Assembly: GCF_001424385.1 (NCBI RefSeq)
Contig: NZ_LMPO01000011.1
Span: 977 to 64,976 of the forward strand
Direction of reading: 5' to 3'
From: Curtobacterium sp. Leaf183
GTDB taxonomy: Bacteria; Actinomycetota; Actinomycetes; Actinomycetales; Microbacteriaceae
DNA length: 64,000 nucleotides
Positions 26,506 to 37,677 of the stretch are shown here, piece after piece; positions within the stretch are counted from its first letter, which is position 1, and the number at the start of each line of letters is the position of its first letter. The notes under the pieces are model-generated. The model saw nothing but the letters and a program-made list of their open reading frames with translations. It ran no database searches and had not been told where the DNA came from. The position numbers and the translations under genes were made by a program.

Positions 26506-28170
26506 GTGCCGCCGACGACCTCGGGCTCGTCGGGCCTGGGGCGCGTGCGCCGACGACTCCGACACTGGGCCAGACGGGGGTGGCGCGGGTTCGCGTTCCT
26601 GTGGCGGCGCTCCCTGATGGTCCGGTCCGTGGCGATCACCGTCGCCACGACCGGGCTCGCGGTCGCCGTCATCGGCACCGCGGTCATGCTGAGCATCTCG
26701 AGCAACGTCTACGCACAGCGGCGTGACCAGATCGAGGCCGAGTCCGCACGGGCCACGAACGTCGCGCAAGGGATCTTCGACGCCGCCACCGCGGCCGAGG
26801 ACAACAACCAGTCCGAACTCGAGACGCTGCAGAACGAGGCGCAGCGCGCGATCCTGTCGAACACGACCAGCCCGGGCGGGACGAGCATCGCCATCGAGCG
26901 GTCCCCGGACCAGTCCACGCCGCAGACGCTGCAGAACCGGGCGAGCCAGGAGTTCCCGGACGCCGTCATCACCGACGCGCTCCGGAGAGAAGTGGGCAAG
27001 AACACCGGCCGACTGCACCTGCAGGCCGTCCGCCTGGATGACGGCGGCCGACGGGAACCCGGCATCGTCGTCGGCTCGACGCTGCAGGTGCCGAGCGCCG
27101 GCCAGTACGAGCTGTACCTGGTCTACGACCTGTCGGACGCGCAGCAGACCCTCGACTTCGTCTCCCAGACACTGTCGATCGGCGGTGTGGCGCTCATCGT
27201 GCTCATCGCCTTGGTCACGTCGCTCGTCGTGCGGCTGGTGGTCGTGCCCATCCGCGGCGCCGCCGAGACGAGCCGCAAGATCGCGGCCGGGCGTCTGGAC
27301 GAGCGCATCCCGGTGCGCGGGCAGGACGACGTCGCGACCCTGGCGCGCAGCTTCAACGGCATGGCGGACGCGGTCAGCCGACAGATCACCCAGCTCGCCG
27401 AGCTCTCCCGCGTCCAGCAGCGGTTCGTGTCCGACGTCTCGCACGAGCTCCGCACCCCCCTCACCACGATCCGGCTCGCCGGCGACGTGCTCTACGACGC
27501 GCGCCACGCCTTCGAGCCGGCGATCAGCCGGTCCGCCGAGCTCATGCACGACCAGATCGAGCGCTTCGAGCTGCTGCTGTCGGACCTGCTGGAGATCTCG
27601 CGCTACGACGCCCAGGCGGTCGAGCTCGAGACCGAGCTCGTCGTCCCGGCCGCGCTGACCACCGACATCGTCGACGAGTTCCGTCCGCTCGCCGAACGGG
27701 CCGGGGTCGAGCTGCGCCTGGCGACGCCGGGCGGCCACACGACGATGCGACTCGACGCCCGCCGCATCCGCCGCATCCTCCGCAACCTGGTCGGCAACGC
27801 GATCGAGCACGGCGACGCCAAGCCCGTGCACGTGGTCGTCGACAGCGACGCCAGGACCGTGGCGATCGCCGTGCGCGACCACGGCGTCGGGATGCCCCCG
27901 GAGGACACCACCCGCGTGTTCGACCGGTTCTGGCGGGCCGACCCCAGCCGCAAGCGCACCATCGGCGGCACCGGGCTCGGCCTCGCGATCAGCCTGGGCG
28001 ACGCCAAGCTCCACGGCGGCCGCATCGACGTCTGGTCCCGGCCCGGCGAGGGGTCGGCGTTCGTGCTGACCGTGCCGCGGCAGGGGCAGGAGCCGACGGC
28101 CACGTCCGCGATCCGGCTGCCCGAACTCGACGAGCCGTACGACGGCCCACGAGAGGACCCCTCCCGATGA
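26506..28170 (+). CDS. mtrB: MtrB sensor histidine kinase
   Basis: The 554-residue kinase has membrane helices near 42-65 and 223-248 around an external sensor domain. HAMP (about 249-300), HisKA with phospho-acceptor His313 in DVSHELRTPLTTIRL, and HATPase_c with NLVGNAIEHG and GGTGLGLAIS follow. This is the MtrB layout, partner of MtrA. The start is GTG at 26506 with GGGGGAG about 10 nt upstream; the mtrA stop is 5 nt away. It overlaps lpqB by ATGA. MtrB senses an envelope or division state modulated by LpqB. Confidence 0.95.
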   Translation: MPPTTSGSSGLGRVRRRLRHWARRGWRGFAFLWRRSLMVRSVAITVATTGLAVAVIGTAVMLSISSNVYAQRRDQIEAESARATNVAQGIFDAATAAEDNNQSELETLQNEAQRAILSNTTSPGGTSIAIERSPDQSTPQTLQNRASQEFPDAVITDALRREVGKNTGRLHLQAVRLDDGGRREPGIVVGSTLQVPSAGQYELYLVYDLSDAQQTLDFVSQTLSIGGVALIVLIALVTSLVVRLVVVPIRGAAETSRKIAAGRLDERIPVRGQDDVATLARSFNGMADAVSRQITQLAELSRVQQRFVSDVSHELRTPLTTIRLAGDVLYDARHAFEPAISRSAELMHDQIERFELLLSDLLEISRYDAQAVELETELVVPAALTTDIVDEFRPLAERAGVELRLATPGGHTTMRLDARRIRRILRNLVGNAIEHGDAKPVHVVVDSDARTVAIAVRDHGVGMPPEDTTRVFDRFWRADPSRKRTIGGTGLGLAISLGDAKLHGGRIDVWSRPGEGSAFVLTVPRQGQEPTATSAIRLPELDEPYDGPREDPSR

Positions 28171-29861
28171 CCCGCACCGCCTCCCGTACCCGCCGCGTGC
28201 TCGCCGTCGTGCTCGCCGCCGTGACGCTCGTCGCGGTGTCGGCCTGCGCCGCGATCCCCACCGGCGGCCCGGTCCGCACCGGGCAGAGCCTCAAGGACGA
28301 GTCGGTGTCCGGCGTGGACTACCGCCCGAGTGCCCCCGAGGACGGCTCGAGCCAGAGCGCGATCCTGCGCGGGTTCGTGAACGCCGCCACGGGCGCGCAG
28401 GACAACTACGCCGTCGCCCGCGAGTTCCTCAGTGACTCGTTCGCCCAGAAGTGGAACCCGCGGCAGAGCACCACGATCCGGCAGGGCGACGGCGACGTCG
28501 AACAGGTCGGGGACCGCGAGCTGACCTACACGCTGACGGCGAGCGCGACGGTCGACGGAGACGGCGAGTACACCCAGGCCGTCCGCCCCACCTCGTCGAC
28601 GCTGACCTTCCAGTTCACCAAGCAGGACGGCCAGTGGCGGATCAGCTACGCGCCGGACGGCATCATCCTCACCCCGGTCAGCTTCGGACAGGTGTTCCAG
28701 GCCCACGCCCTGTACTTCTACGACCCGACGTACCGGTACCTGGTGCCGGACGAACGCTGGTTCCTGGCCCGGTCGTCGACGAGCACCCGGATCGTCAGCG
28801 CCCTGCTCGCCGGTCCCGCCGACTGGATGAAGGGTGCCGTGCTCTCCTCGTTCCCCGAGGGCACCCAGCTCTCCCTGAACGCCGTGACCGTCGACAACGG
28901 CAGCGCGCAGGTCGACCTCTCCCAGGACGCACTCCGAGCGACCACCGTCGACCGCGTGCGCATGCGCGAACAGTTGGCCCGGTCGCTGTCCTCCGTGGCC
29001 ACCGTGTCGTCGGTCCAGATCACCGCCGAGGGCACCACGTTCGCGGTCCCGGACTCGAGCGGCACCAGCGCGGTCGTCAACCCCGACGTCGACCCCCGAC
29101 CCCTCGTCGTGGACGGGAAGGCCGTCGGCTACGCGGCACCCGGCACGGGGGACGTGGCGAAGCTGGCCAGCGGGGTGGGCGACGCCGTCGCAGCGCTGTC
29201 CCCCGAGTCCGTCGCGATCACCGCGTCGGGGACCGACGTCGCGGTGGGCACCGACGCCGGGGTCTTCGTCGTGCAGAGCGGGAAGAAGCCCGTGCGCCTC
29301 ACGGACAGCCAGGACCTCATCCCGCCGTCCGTCGACGACCAGGGCTTCGTCTGGACCGCGCAGTCGTCGAACACGCGCACCATCACGGCGTGGGGCTTCC
29401 GCGGCGACCAGCACCAGGTGACCTCGACGCTGCCCGACGGCGAACTCGTGTCCTTCCAGGTGTCGCGCGACTCGACCAGGGCCCTCGCGCTGATCGACAC
29501 CGACGGCGGGCCCGCCCTCTACGTGATGGCGATCGTGCGTGACTCGGACCGCACCCCGACGGCACTCGGCGCCCCGGTGCGGCTGCAGGCCGCGACGGGG
29601 ACCGCCGTCAGCGCGACCTGGGTGAGCGACCTCGACGTGGCGTCGCTCGGCCAGGGCCCGAGCGGGCCGAGCATCGTCCGGTCCACGATCGGCGGCCAGG
29701 CGACCACCCTGCAGAAACCGGACGGCACCGCGAAGGCGATCGCGGGCGGCAGCGGGGGAGCGCTGCTGCTGCTGATGTCCGACGGGCAGGTCCTGCAGTC
29801 CGCCGGCGGCGGCTGGGACCGGACCGGCGTCACGGCGTCGGTGCTCGGCATCCAGCGCTGA
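28167..29861 (+). CDS. lpqB: LpqB lipoprotein, MtrB accessory factor
   Basis: The 564-residue exported lipoprotein has a basic n-region, a hydrophobic core and lipobox VSAC with lipidated Cys27. A GerMN domain lies near 190-300. The beta-propeller-like LpqB domain fills the rest, with the sequence around WTAQSSNTRTITAWGF near 395. LpqB sits outside the membrane and tunes MtrAB signalling in mycobacteria. It overlaps mtrB by four bases. The spacer 29862-29959 contains only a short GACGG/CCGTC inverted repeat and the half-palindrome used by comF as ribosome-binding site. Confidence 0.95.
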   Translation: MTRTASRTRRVLAVVLAAVTLVAVSACAAIPTGGPVRTGQSLKDESVSGVDYRPSAPEDGSSQSAILRGFVNAATGAQDNYAVAREFLSDSFAQKWNPRQSTTIRQGDGDVEQVGDRELTYTLTASATVDGDGEYTQAVRPTSSTLTFQFTKQDGQWRISYAPDGIILTPVSFGQVFQAHALYFYDPTYRYLVPDERWFLARSSTSTRIVSALLAGPADWMKGAVLSSFPEGTQLSLNAVTVDNGSAQVDLSQDALRATTVDRVRMREQLARSLSSVATVSSVQITAEGTTFAVPDSSGTSAVVNPDVDPRPLVVDGKAVGYAAPGTGDVAKLASGVGDAVAALSPESVAITASGTDVAVGTDAGVFVVQSGKKPVRLTDSQDLIPPSVDDQGFVWTAQSSNTRTITAWGFRGDQHQVTSTLPDGELVSFQVSRDSTRALALIDTDGGPALYVMAIVRDSDRTPTALGAPVRLQAATGTAVSATWVSDLDVASLGQGPSGPSIVRSTIGGQATTLQKPDGTAKAIAGGSGGALLLLMSDGQVLQSAGGGWDRTGVTASVLGIQR

Positions 29862-29940
29862 CGAGCAACCCTTCCTCCACAGCACGGGCAGACGGTTCCG
29901 CCGTCCACGGTTGCGTCGGGCGGGCCACCCGACGACGGTG

Positions 29941-29959
29941 CGGACGGGAGGCTCGGTGC
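29941..29959 (+). promoter_or_regulatory. comF ribosome-binding site formed by a half-palindrome
   Basis: CGGACGGGAGGCTCGGTGC directly precedes the comF ATG at 29960. GGGAGG, 10 nt before the start, is a fair Shine-Dalgarno. The whole 19-mer matches the left arm of the dispersed hairpin family with C to T as its only clear change. Confidence 0.65.
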
Positions 29960-30631
29960 ATGACATCGACACCGCCCCCGTCCGACACCCGCTCCTGGTG
30001 GGCAGCCGTGGCCGCCGTGGTCGGCCTGTTCCTACCCGTCAGCTGTCTGGGCTGTGCGGCACCGGACCACGCGCTCTGCCCGCGGTGCCGCGCGGACCTC
30101 GCTGCCCGTCCCGGTCGCGTCCGTCTCGTCGCCGGGGCGCGTCTCGACGCCGCCTTCGAGTACGAGGGACTCGTGCGCACGCTGCTGCTCGAACTGAAGC
30201 TGCGCGGTCGGGTCGACGTCGCCACCCCACTCGGACGGCCCACCGCCGCCCTGGTGCGGCAGGCGCTCGCCGCGGCGCCACCGGGCACCCGCGTGCTCCG
30301 GGTGCCGCCGTCGCCCCGCGGGCGTCGGCGCCGGGGGTTCGACCCCGTCGTGCTGCTGCTCGGCCGCGGTGGGGTGCGCGGCACGGGCCGGCTGCGACGG
30401 GTTCGCGGCCGTCGAGCGGTCGGTGCCGGCGGGCAGAAGGAGCGCACCGCGCTCGAGCGGGTCGACGCCACCGTCGGCACGCTCCGGGCGGTCGGGGTGC
30501 AGGGCCGCGACTTCGTGCTCGTCGACGACGTCGTGACGACCGGGGTCACCATGGCCGAGGCCGTCCGTGCGGTCCGGGCCGCGGGCGGGCGGGTGGTGCG
30601 GTGCGTCGCGACCGCGAGCGTCGAGTCGTGA
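29960..30631 (+). CDS. ComF family phosphoribosyltransferase-like protein
   Basis: The 223-residue protein has an N-terminal zinc-ribbon-like CLGCAAPDHALCPRC (about 29-43) and the PRPP-binding loop FVLVDDVVTTGVT near 180-192, the standard ComF layout. In naturally competent bacteria ComF helps DNA uptake, but in actinobacteria it is a conserved gene between lpqB and hpf with no proven role, here as at Rv3242c. Length is normal. Whether it transfers phosphoribose is unknown. No other competence gene is in the window. Confidence 0.9.
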   Translation: MTSTPPPSDTRSWWAAVAAVVGLFLPVSCLGCAAPDHALCPRCRADLAARPGRVRLVAGARLDAAFEYEGLVRTLLLELKLRGRVDVATPLGRPTAALVRQALAAAPPGTRVLRVPPSPRGRRRRGFDPVVLLLGRGGVRGTGRLRRVRGRRAVGAGGQKERTALERVDATVGTLRAVGVQGRDFVLVDDVVTTGVTMAEAVRAVRAAGGRVVRCVATASVES

Positions 30632-30648
30632 GGCCGCGACCGCTGTGC

Positions 30649-30687
30649 GCGACTCGCGACTCGCGACTCGCGACTCGCGACTCGCGA
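30649..30687. repeat. five and a half GCGACTC heptamer repeats
   Basis: Five exact head-to-tail copies of GCGACTC plus GCGA follow the comF stop by 17 nt. The unit contains TCGCGA junctions that can fold back. The rest of the 30632-30866 spacer holds the hpf promoter and no gene. Confidence 0.9.
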
Positions 30688-30795
30688 GGGTCGAGCGGTG
30701 CGTGTCGCCCGGGTGGACGCCCGGTGTCCACTGTGCATCCGGTGGGTGTCCGGCCGCAGTGTCGCGATGGCGTGACGCGGGCCGCGCCGCGGGTC

Positions 30796-30801
30796 TAGCG
30801 T
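30796..30801 (+). promoter_or_regulatory. -10 box TAGCGT of hpf
   Basis: TAGCGT lies about 65 nt before the hpf ATG, giving a leader of roughly 60 nt in contrast to the leaderless genes nearby. No clear -35 is visible. Confidence 0.45.
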
Positions 30802-30866
30802 GTCCCGTCAAGGCGTTGTTGGTCGCCGGATGGAGGCGACGCGCCGAAGTACGGATGGGAGCCGCC

Positions 30867-31586
30867 ATGGACGTGACGATCACAGGCCGGAACGTCGGGA
30901 TCACCGACCGATTCCGGACCTACGTCGAGCAGAAGTCCGACAAGATCGACGTGCTCGCCGACCGCGCCCTCGCCTTCGAGGTGCGCATCAGCCGCCACCA
31001 CGAGAAGAGTGGCAGCAGTCAGGGCGAGGACCGCGTCGAGCTGACGCTGATCGGCCCCGGACCGCTCGTCCGCGCCGAGTCCGCGGCGTCGGACAAGTAC
31101 GCGGCGTTCGACCTCGCGCTCGCACGGATGTCCGAGCGGTTGCGTCGGGCGCGCGACCGCAAGAAGGTGCACCGCGGGCGTCACCGTCCGACGTCGGTGG
31201 CCGAGGCCGCCGGGTCGGCGTTCGACGGGATGGACGTGGTGCCGGCCGACGGCAAGCTCATCGAGGACGTCGCGACGGGGTCGATCAGCGTCGTCGACGA
31301 AGAGGCGCGCGAGGAAGCGGACGAGGTCTACTCGCCGGTCGTCATCCGCGAGAAGGTGTTCGAGGCCGCCCCGATGACCGTCGACGACGCGCTCTACTAC
31401 ATGGAGCTCGTCGGACACGACTTCTACCTGTTCGTCGACGCCGAGACCCGTCGACCGAGCGTCGTCTACCGGCGCAAGGGCTGGGACTACGGCGTCATCG
31501 GACTCGACGGCACCGACACGGCCGATGCGTCCGCCGCCGCCGCGGCCCAGGGCACGCCGCAGGAAGCCGCCAGCGCGATCGCCTAG
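30867..31586 (+). CDS. hpf: long-form ribosome hibernation promoting factor
   Basis: The 239-residue protein has the S30AE/YfiA ribosome-binding domain at about 1-105 (MDVTITGRNVGITD and KVDRALAFE-like strands). A linker follows, then the C-terminal dimerisation domain near 180-230 with PMTVDDALYYMELVGHDFYLF. This is the long HPF that joins two 70S ribosomes into 100S particles in stationary phase. ATG at 30867 is chosen because GGGAG lies 5 nt upstream; an ATG 12 nt earlier would sit in front of it. It stands between comF and secA, as at Rv3241c, and is closed by hairpin 31609-31638. Confidence 0.95.
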   Translation: MDVTITGRNVGITDRFRTYVEQKSDKIDVLADRALAFEVRISRHHEKSGSSQGEDRVELTLIGPGPLVRAESAASDKYAAFDLALARMSERLRRARDRKKVHRGRHRPTSVAEAAGSAFDGMDVVPADGKLIEDVATGSISVVDEEAREEADEVYSPVVIREKVFEAAPMTVDDALYYMELVGHDFYLFVDAETRRPSVVYRRKGWDYGVIGLDGTDTADASAAAAAQGTPQEAASAIA

Positions 31587-31608
31587 GCGCTGACCCCGAT
31601 CGACACGG

Positions 31609-31638
31609 TGTGCGCGGTCCGACGACGGGCCGCGCACA
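31609..31638 (+). terminator. hpf terminator hairpin
   Basis: TGTGCGCGG at 31609-31617 pairs with CCGCGCACA at 31630-31638 around a 12-nt loop, 22 nt after the hpf stop and before the secA promoter. Confidence 0.65.
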
Positions 31639-31672
31639 TCGCTGCTCCCAGCAGTCCGCCCCCGCGGGTTGC

Positions 31673-31725
31673 TAGCATGACTGGCTGATCGGCGCGCCAC
31701 CCGCGCGCGACGACCCCGTAAGGAG
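31673..31725 (+). promoter_or_regulatory. secA -10 box and ribosome-binding site
   Basis: TAGCAT at 31673-31678 is a likely -10 box. AAGGAG at 31720-31725 lies 5 nt before the GTG at 31731 and fixes that start. The leader would be about 45 nt. Confidence 0.6.
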
Positions 31726-31730
31726 TTCAC

Positions 31731-34517
<2,787 letters not shown>

Positions 34518-34536
34518 CCCGCCCACACGACCGACC

Positions 34537-34574
34537 ACGTCGGGCCCGGTGCCGTCAGGTACCGGGCCCGACGT
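34537..34574 (+). terminator. secA terminator, 14-bp stem
   Basis: ACGTCGGGCCCGGT at 34537-34550 pairs perfectly with ACCGGGCCCGACGT at 34561-34574 around 10 nt, 20 nt after the secA stop. Confidence 0.8.
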
Positions 34575-34640
34575 CGGTCTGCCCGGTGGTCGTCCGTCGA
34601 TCCCGGTCGTCTCCTGGCCGCCGCCGCATCCGGCCGCTCC

Positions 34641-34682
34641 GGAGGCCCGGTGCCCGCCCGACGGACCGGCACCGTGCCTCCA
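34641..34682. terminator. second hairpin, GGAGGCCC family
   Basis: GGAGGCCCGGTGCC at 34641-34654 pairs with the copy at 34669-34682 with one mismatch. It lies between the secA terminator and the end of the leftward Rv3235-like gene, so it probably ends the latter. The gap 34518-34736 holds no gene. Confidence 0.7.
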
Positions 34683-34736
34683 GACGGTCGCGTCGGACGT
34701 GTCCGCGCACGCTCCGGACCATCCGGCCGAGCGTCG

Positions 34737-35324
34737 TCAGAGCATGCCGATCGCGGTGGCTCGCCAGCGCCCGGCGCGGACCTCGAGCCGGATCGCCACG
34801 GCGCGGGCGTGTGACCGTGTGTGCACCACGACGCTCACCTCGGCCACACCGTCGACCGGGCGGCTGACGACGGCGCTGCCGACCCGGATGGACGCGCGTC
34901 GGCCGCGGTGTCGCGTCGCCGACCGTGCACGCGCGGCGTACGCGGCACGCTGCTGGAGGTGCCGGTGGACGTCCTCGGTGATCCAGCGCGCGATGCTGTC
35001 GACCTCACGGGCTCCGGTGAGGATCTCCGCGACGCAGAGGGCGAGCGCCTTCGCGGTGACGGCCGGGTCATCGAGTGTGCGGGGAGTCGGATCGCCCGGT
35101 CGACCGACGACCGGCCCGACCGGTCCGACCTGCCCGACCGGTCCGTCCGGTCCGACCTGCCCGTCCGGTCCGACCTGCCCGTCCGGCTCGAGGGGCTCCA
35201 CCAGACCGCCGTCCCCACCCACGACCACGTCGTCCGGCAGCCCCGGTGCCCTCACTCCCCACGCTTCGCCCTCTGCGTCGTCATCGATCCGCTGTGCTTC
35301 CCGCGCCACCCCGGCCCCTTCCAT
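34737..35324 (-). CDS. Rv3235-family protein
   Basis: The 195-residue protein has an acidic, collagen-like head with PDGQVG/PDGPVG repeats (about 45-75). A conserved domain of about 110 residues follows with ALALCVAEILTGAREVDSIARWIT near 95-118 and a basic strand-rich end, matching the Rv3235 (DUF6459) family. Its position next to secA and pdtaS agrees with the mycobacterial order. It is not catalytic by any visible motif; the fold resembles SecB/NTF2-like small binding proteins only in size. ATG at 35324 follows TACGCT by about 10 nt, hence a leaderless reading; an ATG at 35354 is upstream of that box. Confidence 0.75.
   Translation of the reverse strand: MEGAGVAREAQRIDDDAEGEAWGVRAPGLPDDVVVGGDGGLVEPLEPDGQVGPDGQVGPDGPVGQVGPVGPVVGRPGDPTPRTLDDPAVTAKALALCVAEILTGAREVDSIARWITEDVHRHLQQRAAYAARARSATRHRGRRASIRVGSAVVSRPVDGVAEVSVVVHTRSHARAVAIRLEVRAGRWRATAIGML
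35111..35188. repeat. coding repeats for PDGQVG/GPVG units
   Basis: Imperfect 18-bp units of type CCGACCTGCCCGTCCGGT, with 9- and 12-bp variants, encode the collagen-like head of the Rv3235-family protein on the minus strand. Copy number is likely to vary between strains. Confidence 0.75.
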
Positions 35325-35375
35325 CGGAGACCGAGCGTATGGTGAATGCAACATTCGGATTTCACCCGGTGTTCA

Positions 35376-35420
35376 CCTGTGGACGGAGGTCCTTTCTCCA
35401 CAGGCCGCCGCACCTAGACT
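35376..35420 (+). promoter_or_regulatory. pdtaS promoter with flanking CCTGTGG/CCACAGG repeat
   Basis: TAGACT at 35415-35420 ends 6 nt before the GTG at 35427, a leaderless start. Just upstream CCTGTGG (35376-35382) and CCACAGG (35398-35404) form an inverted repeat with a 15-nt spacer. TTCTCCACA at its right arm differs from the DnaA-box consensus TTATCCACA at one base. Confidence 0.55.
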
Positions 35421-35426
35421 GATCCG

Positions 35427-36926
35427 GTGTCGACACTCAGTGATCTCGTCCTCGCACAAGGCCGGTCCTCCGAAGCGGACGTGGAGTGGCTCCACCTCCT
35501 CGTCGGCGACTGGCAACTGCTCGCCGACCTGTCGTTCGCGGACATGGTGCTCTGGGTCCCCACCGCCGAGGACGGGTCGTTCGTCGCTGTCGCCCACGCG
35601 CGGCCGTCGTCCGCTGCGACGCTCTTCTACCGCGACATCGTCGGGCAGGAGATCCGCGAGGAGTGGCGCGACCAGGTGACCGAGAGCTTCGGCAGCTCGC
35701 GCGTGACGGACTCGGCGGAGCCCGACTGGTACGAGGACACCCCGACCCGCGTGCGGGCGATCCCGGTGCTGCGTCGGCTCAGCCCGAAGAGCAAGCAGAC
35801 GACCGACCGTCCGATCGCCGTCGTCACCCGGCACTCGAACCAGGACGAGTCCCGCACCCCCAGCCGGCAGGAGCTCAACTTCACCGCGAGCGCGAACGAC
35901 CTGTTCGGGATGATCGCCACGGGGGACTTCCCGGACCTCGGGGCACCGGCCGGTCCGCGCCGAGGCGCCCCGCGAGCCAGCGACGGTCTGATCCGACTCG
36001 ACACGAACGGCATCGTGACGTTCGCCAGCCCGAACGGCCTCAGCGCGTTCAACCGGATGGGCTTCGAGGAAGAGCTCGAGCGGAAGTCCCTGGCCGAGGT
36101 CACCACCGAGCTCCTCGGGCAGCAGCTCGACGTCGACGAGTCCCTGCCGCTCGTGGTCACCGGACGTGCCCCGTGGCGGGCGGACATCGAGTCGAAGGGC
36201 GTCACCGTCACGCTCCGCTCGATCCCGCTGCGTGACCACGGTGAGCGGATCGGCGCCGTGGTGCTCTGCCGCGACGTCACCGAGATGCGACACCAGGAGC
36301 GTGAGCTCATCACGAAGGACGCGACGATCCGCGAGATCCACCACCGCGTCAAGAACAACCTGCAGACCGTGGCGTCGCTGCTGCGCATCCAGGCGCGGCG
36401 CACGCACTCCGACGAGGCGCGGACGTCGCTGCAGAACGCCATGCGTCGTGTGGCGGCGATCGCCGTCGTGCACGACACCCTGTCGACCGGGCTCAGCCAG
36501 AACGTCGACTTCGACGAGGTCTTCGACTCGGTGCTCAAGCTCGTGACCGAGGTCGCGGCGTCGCACAACACCACGGTGCACCCGAAGAAGACGGGGGAGT
36601 TCGGGGTGCTGCCCTCCGAGGCCGCCACGCCGCTCGCGCTCGGGCTCACCGAACTCGTGACGAACGCGGTCGAGCACGGCCTGGACGGGCGCGACGGCGA
36701 GGTCGAGATCGTCGCCCACCGGTCGGACGACCACCTGTCGATCCAGGTGCGCGACAACGGGGTGGGCCTGCCGGAGGGCAAGGTCGGCTCCGGCCTGGGC
36801 ACGCAGATCGTCCGGACGCTCATCCAGGGCGAGCTCGGCGGCACGATCGACTGGCACACGCTGACCGGCAGCGGGACCGAGGTCACGATCTCCATCCCGT
36901 TCCGGTGGGAGACCGCGGCAGCGTAG
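35427..36926 (+). CDS. pdtaS: PdtaS-type sensor histidine kinase
   Basis: The soluble 499-residue kinase has an N-terminal GAF-like domain (about 1-150), a PAS domain (about 185-290) and HisKA_2 with the motif IREIHHRVKNNLQTVASLLR (His305/306). HATPase_c follows with GLTELVTNAVEHGL near 405-418 and GSGLGTQIV near 455. It is the PdtaS family, whose partner PdtaR is an RNA-binding ANTAR antiterminator; no pdtaR gene is in this window. The start is GTG directly behind TAGACT. It is convergent with whiB1, with three hairpins in between. In mycobacteria PdtaS also neighbours WhiB1. Confidence 0.92.
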   Translation: MSTLSDLVLAQGRSSEADVEWLHLLVGDWQLLADLSFADMVLWVPTAEDGSFVAVAHARPSSAATLFYRDIVGQEIREEWRDQVTESFGSSRVTDSAEPDWYEDTPTRVRAIPVLRRLSPKSKQTTDRPIAVVTRHSNQDESRTPSRQELNFTASANDLFGMIATGDFPDLGAPAGPRRGAPRASDGLIRLDTNGIVTFASPNGLSAFNRMGFEEELERKSLAEVTTELLGQQLDVDESLPLVVTGRAPWRADIESKGVTVTLRSIPLRDHGERIGAVVLCRDVTEMRHQERELITKDATIREIHHRVKNNLQTVASLLRIQARRTHSDEARTSLQNAMRRVAAIAVVHDTLSTGLSQNVDFDEVFDSVLKLVTEVAASHNTTVHPKKTGEFGVLPSEAATPLALGLTELVTNAVEHGLDGRDGEVEIVAHRSDDHLSIQVRDNGVGLPEGKVGSGLGTQIVRTLIQGELGGTIDWHTLTGSGTEVTISIPFRWETAAA

Positions 36927-36962
36927 GCCCGTCATGGTGCGGACCGACAGCACACCGGGATC

Positions 36963-37000
36963 CGGACACGACACCGCGCCGATGCGCGGTGTCGTGTCCG
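36963..37000 (+). terminator. pdtaS terminator, 17-bp perfect stem
   Basis: Bases 36963-36979 and 36984-37000 are perfectly complementary around a CGAT loop, 36 nt after the pdtaS stop. Confidence 0.85.
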
Positions 37001-37028
37001 TCCCGCGGTGCGGTACGGAGCTGACCAC

Positions 37029-37073
37029 CTGGAGGCCCGGTGCGTGTCCGGCGGGCCGGCACCGGGCCTCCAG
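37029..37073. terminator. 15-bp hairpin of the GGAGGCCC family
   Basis: CTGGAGGCCCGGTGC at 37029-37043 pairs perfectly with 37059-37073. It is the middle of three hairpins between convergent pdtaS and whiB1. Confidence 0.75.
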
Positions 37074-37096
37074 ACGGTCGCCGCTCCGGGCACGAC

Positions 37097-37132
37097 GACG
37101 CCCGCCGTGCCCCGAGGGGCGCGACGGGCGTC
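37097..37132 (-). terminator. whiB1 terminator
   Basis: GACGCCCG at 37097-37104 pairs with CGGGCGTC at 37125-37132, and an inner GCCCC/GGGGC stem lies between them, about 35 nt past the whiB1 stop on the minus strand. Confidence 0.7.
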
Positions 37133-37165
37133 GAGGGTCAGTGCTGGTCGGTCAGTGCTGCGGTG

Positions 37166-37414
37166 TCAGGATGCGCGACGCGCGCGAGCGGCGCGGCGCT
37201 TCAGGGCACGACGCTCGTCTTCACTGAGGCCGCCCCAGACGCCGGAGTCCTGGTTGTTCTCGAGGGCGTACTGCAGACACATCTCGGTGACGGTGCACCG
37301 TGCGCACACCGACTTGGCCTTCTCGATCTGGTCAACAGCCGGCCCGGTGTTCCCGACGGGGAAGAAGAGCTCGGGGTCCGCGGTGAGGCACGCTGCCTTG
37401 TCACGCCAGTCCAT
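37166..37414 (-). CDS. whiB1: WhiB1-type iron-sulfur transcriptional regulator
   Basis: The 82-residue Wbl protein has cluster cysteines at 9, 37, 40 and 46, a GVWGG turn at 58-62 and a basic tail ALKRRAARARR. The WRDKAACLTADPELFFPVG start and the length identify WhiB1, which binds a nitric-oxide-sensitive 4Fe-4S cluster and interacts with the primary sigma factor. AAGGAG lies 9 nt before the ATG at 37414. The upstream gap of 263 nt is long for this window and holds palindrome CACATG-CT-CATGTG. In M. tuberculosis the gene is controlled by the CRP homologue. Confidence 0.95.
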   Translation of the reverse strand: MDWRDKAACLTADPELFFPVGNTGPAVDQIEKAKSVCARCTVTEMCLQYALENNQDSGVWGGLSEDERRALKRRAARARRAS

Positions 37415-37484
37415 GTGGTGGTGCTCCTTGATGTCGATGCTCGAACGGCAGGCCGGGGCCGTGGTTCGGGGCTCGAGGACTCTG

Positions 37485-37498
37485 CACATGCTCATGTG
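37485..37498 (-). promoter_or_regulatory. palindrome in the whiB1 upstream region
   Basis: CACATG-CT-CATGTG is a perfect 6-bp inverted repeat about 70-85 nt upstream of the whiB1 ATG. It contains TGTGA, half of a CRP/FNR site, but not the matching half at the usual spacing. The AT-rich stretch 37625-37665 further up likely carries divergent promoters for whiB1 (TTGCAA and CAGTAT, read leftward) and the rightward membrane gene (TACTGA). Nothing else is seen in 37415-37677. Confidence 0.45.
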
Positions 37499-37677
37499 AC
37501 GTACGGGAGGATCCTGTGGGGAGGAAACCGTGCGGGGAGAGTCCGACGCCCGCAGATGCTCGGGGGAGGAGCATCGAACCACGGGAGACGCACACCACAT
37601 CGTGCCGTCCAAACGACCTCGGACATCGTTCCATACTGATATGGCCAAATCAAGGGTTGCAATGCTGGAGGAACACT

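Noticed and set aside
29960-30631. Natural competence locus
   Set aside because: ComF-like genes are conserved in this position in actinobacteria without other competence genes, and none is visible here.
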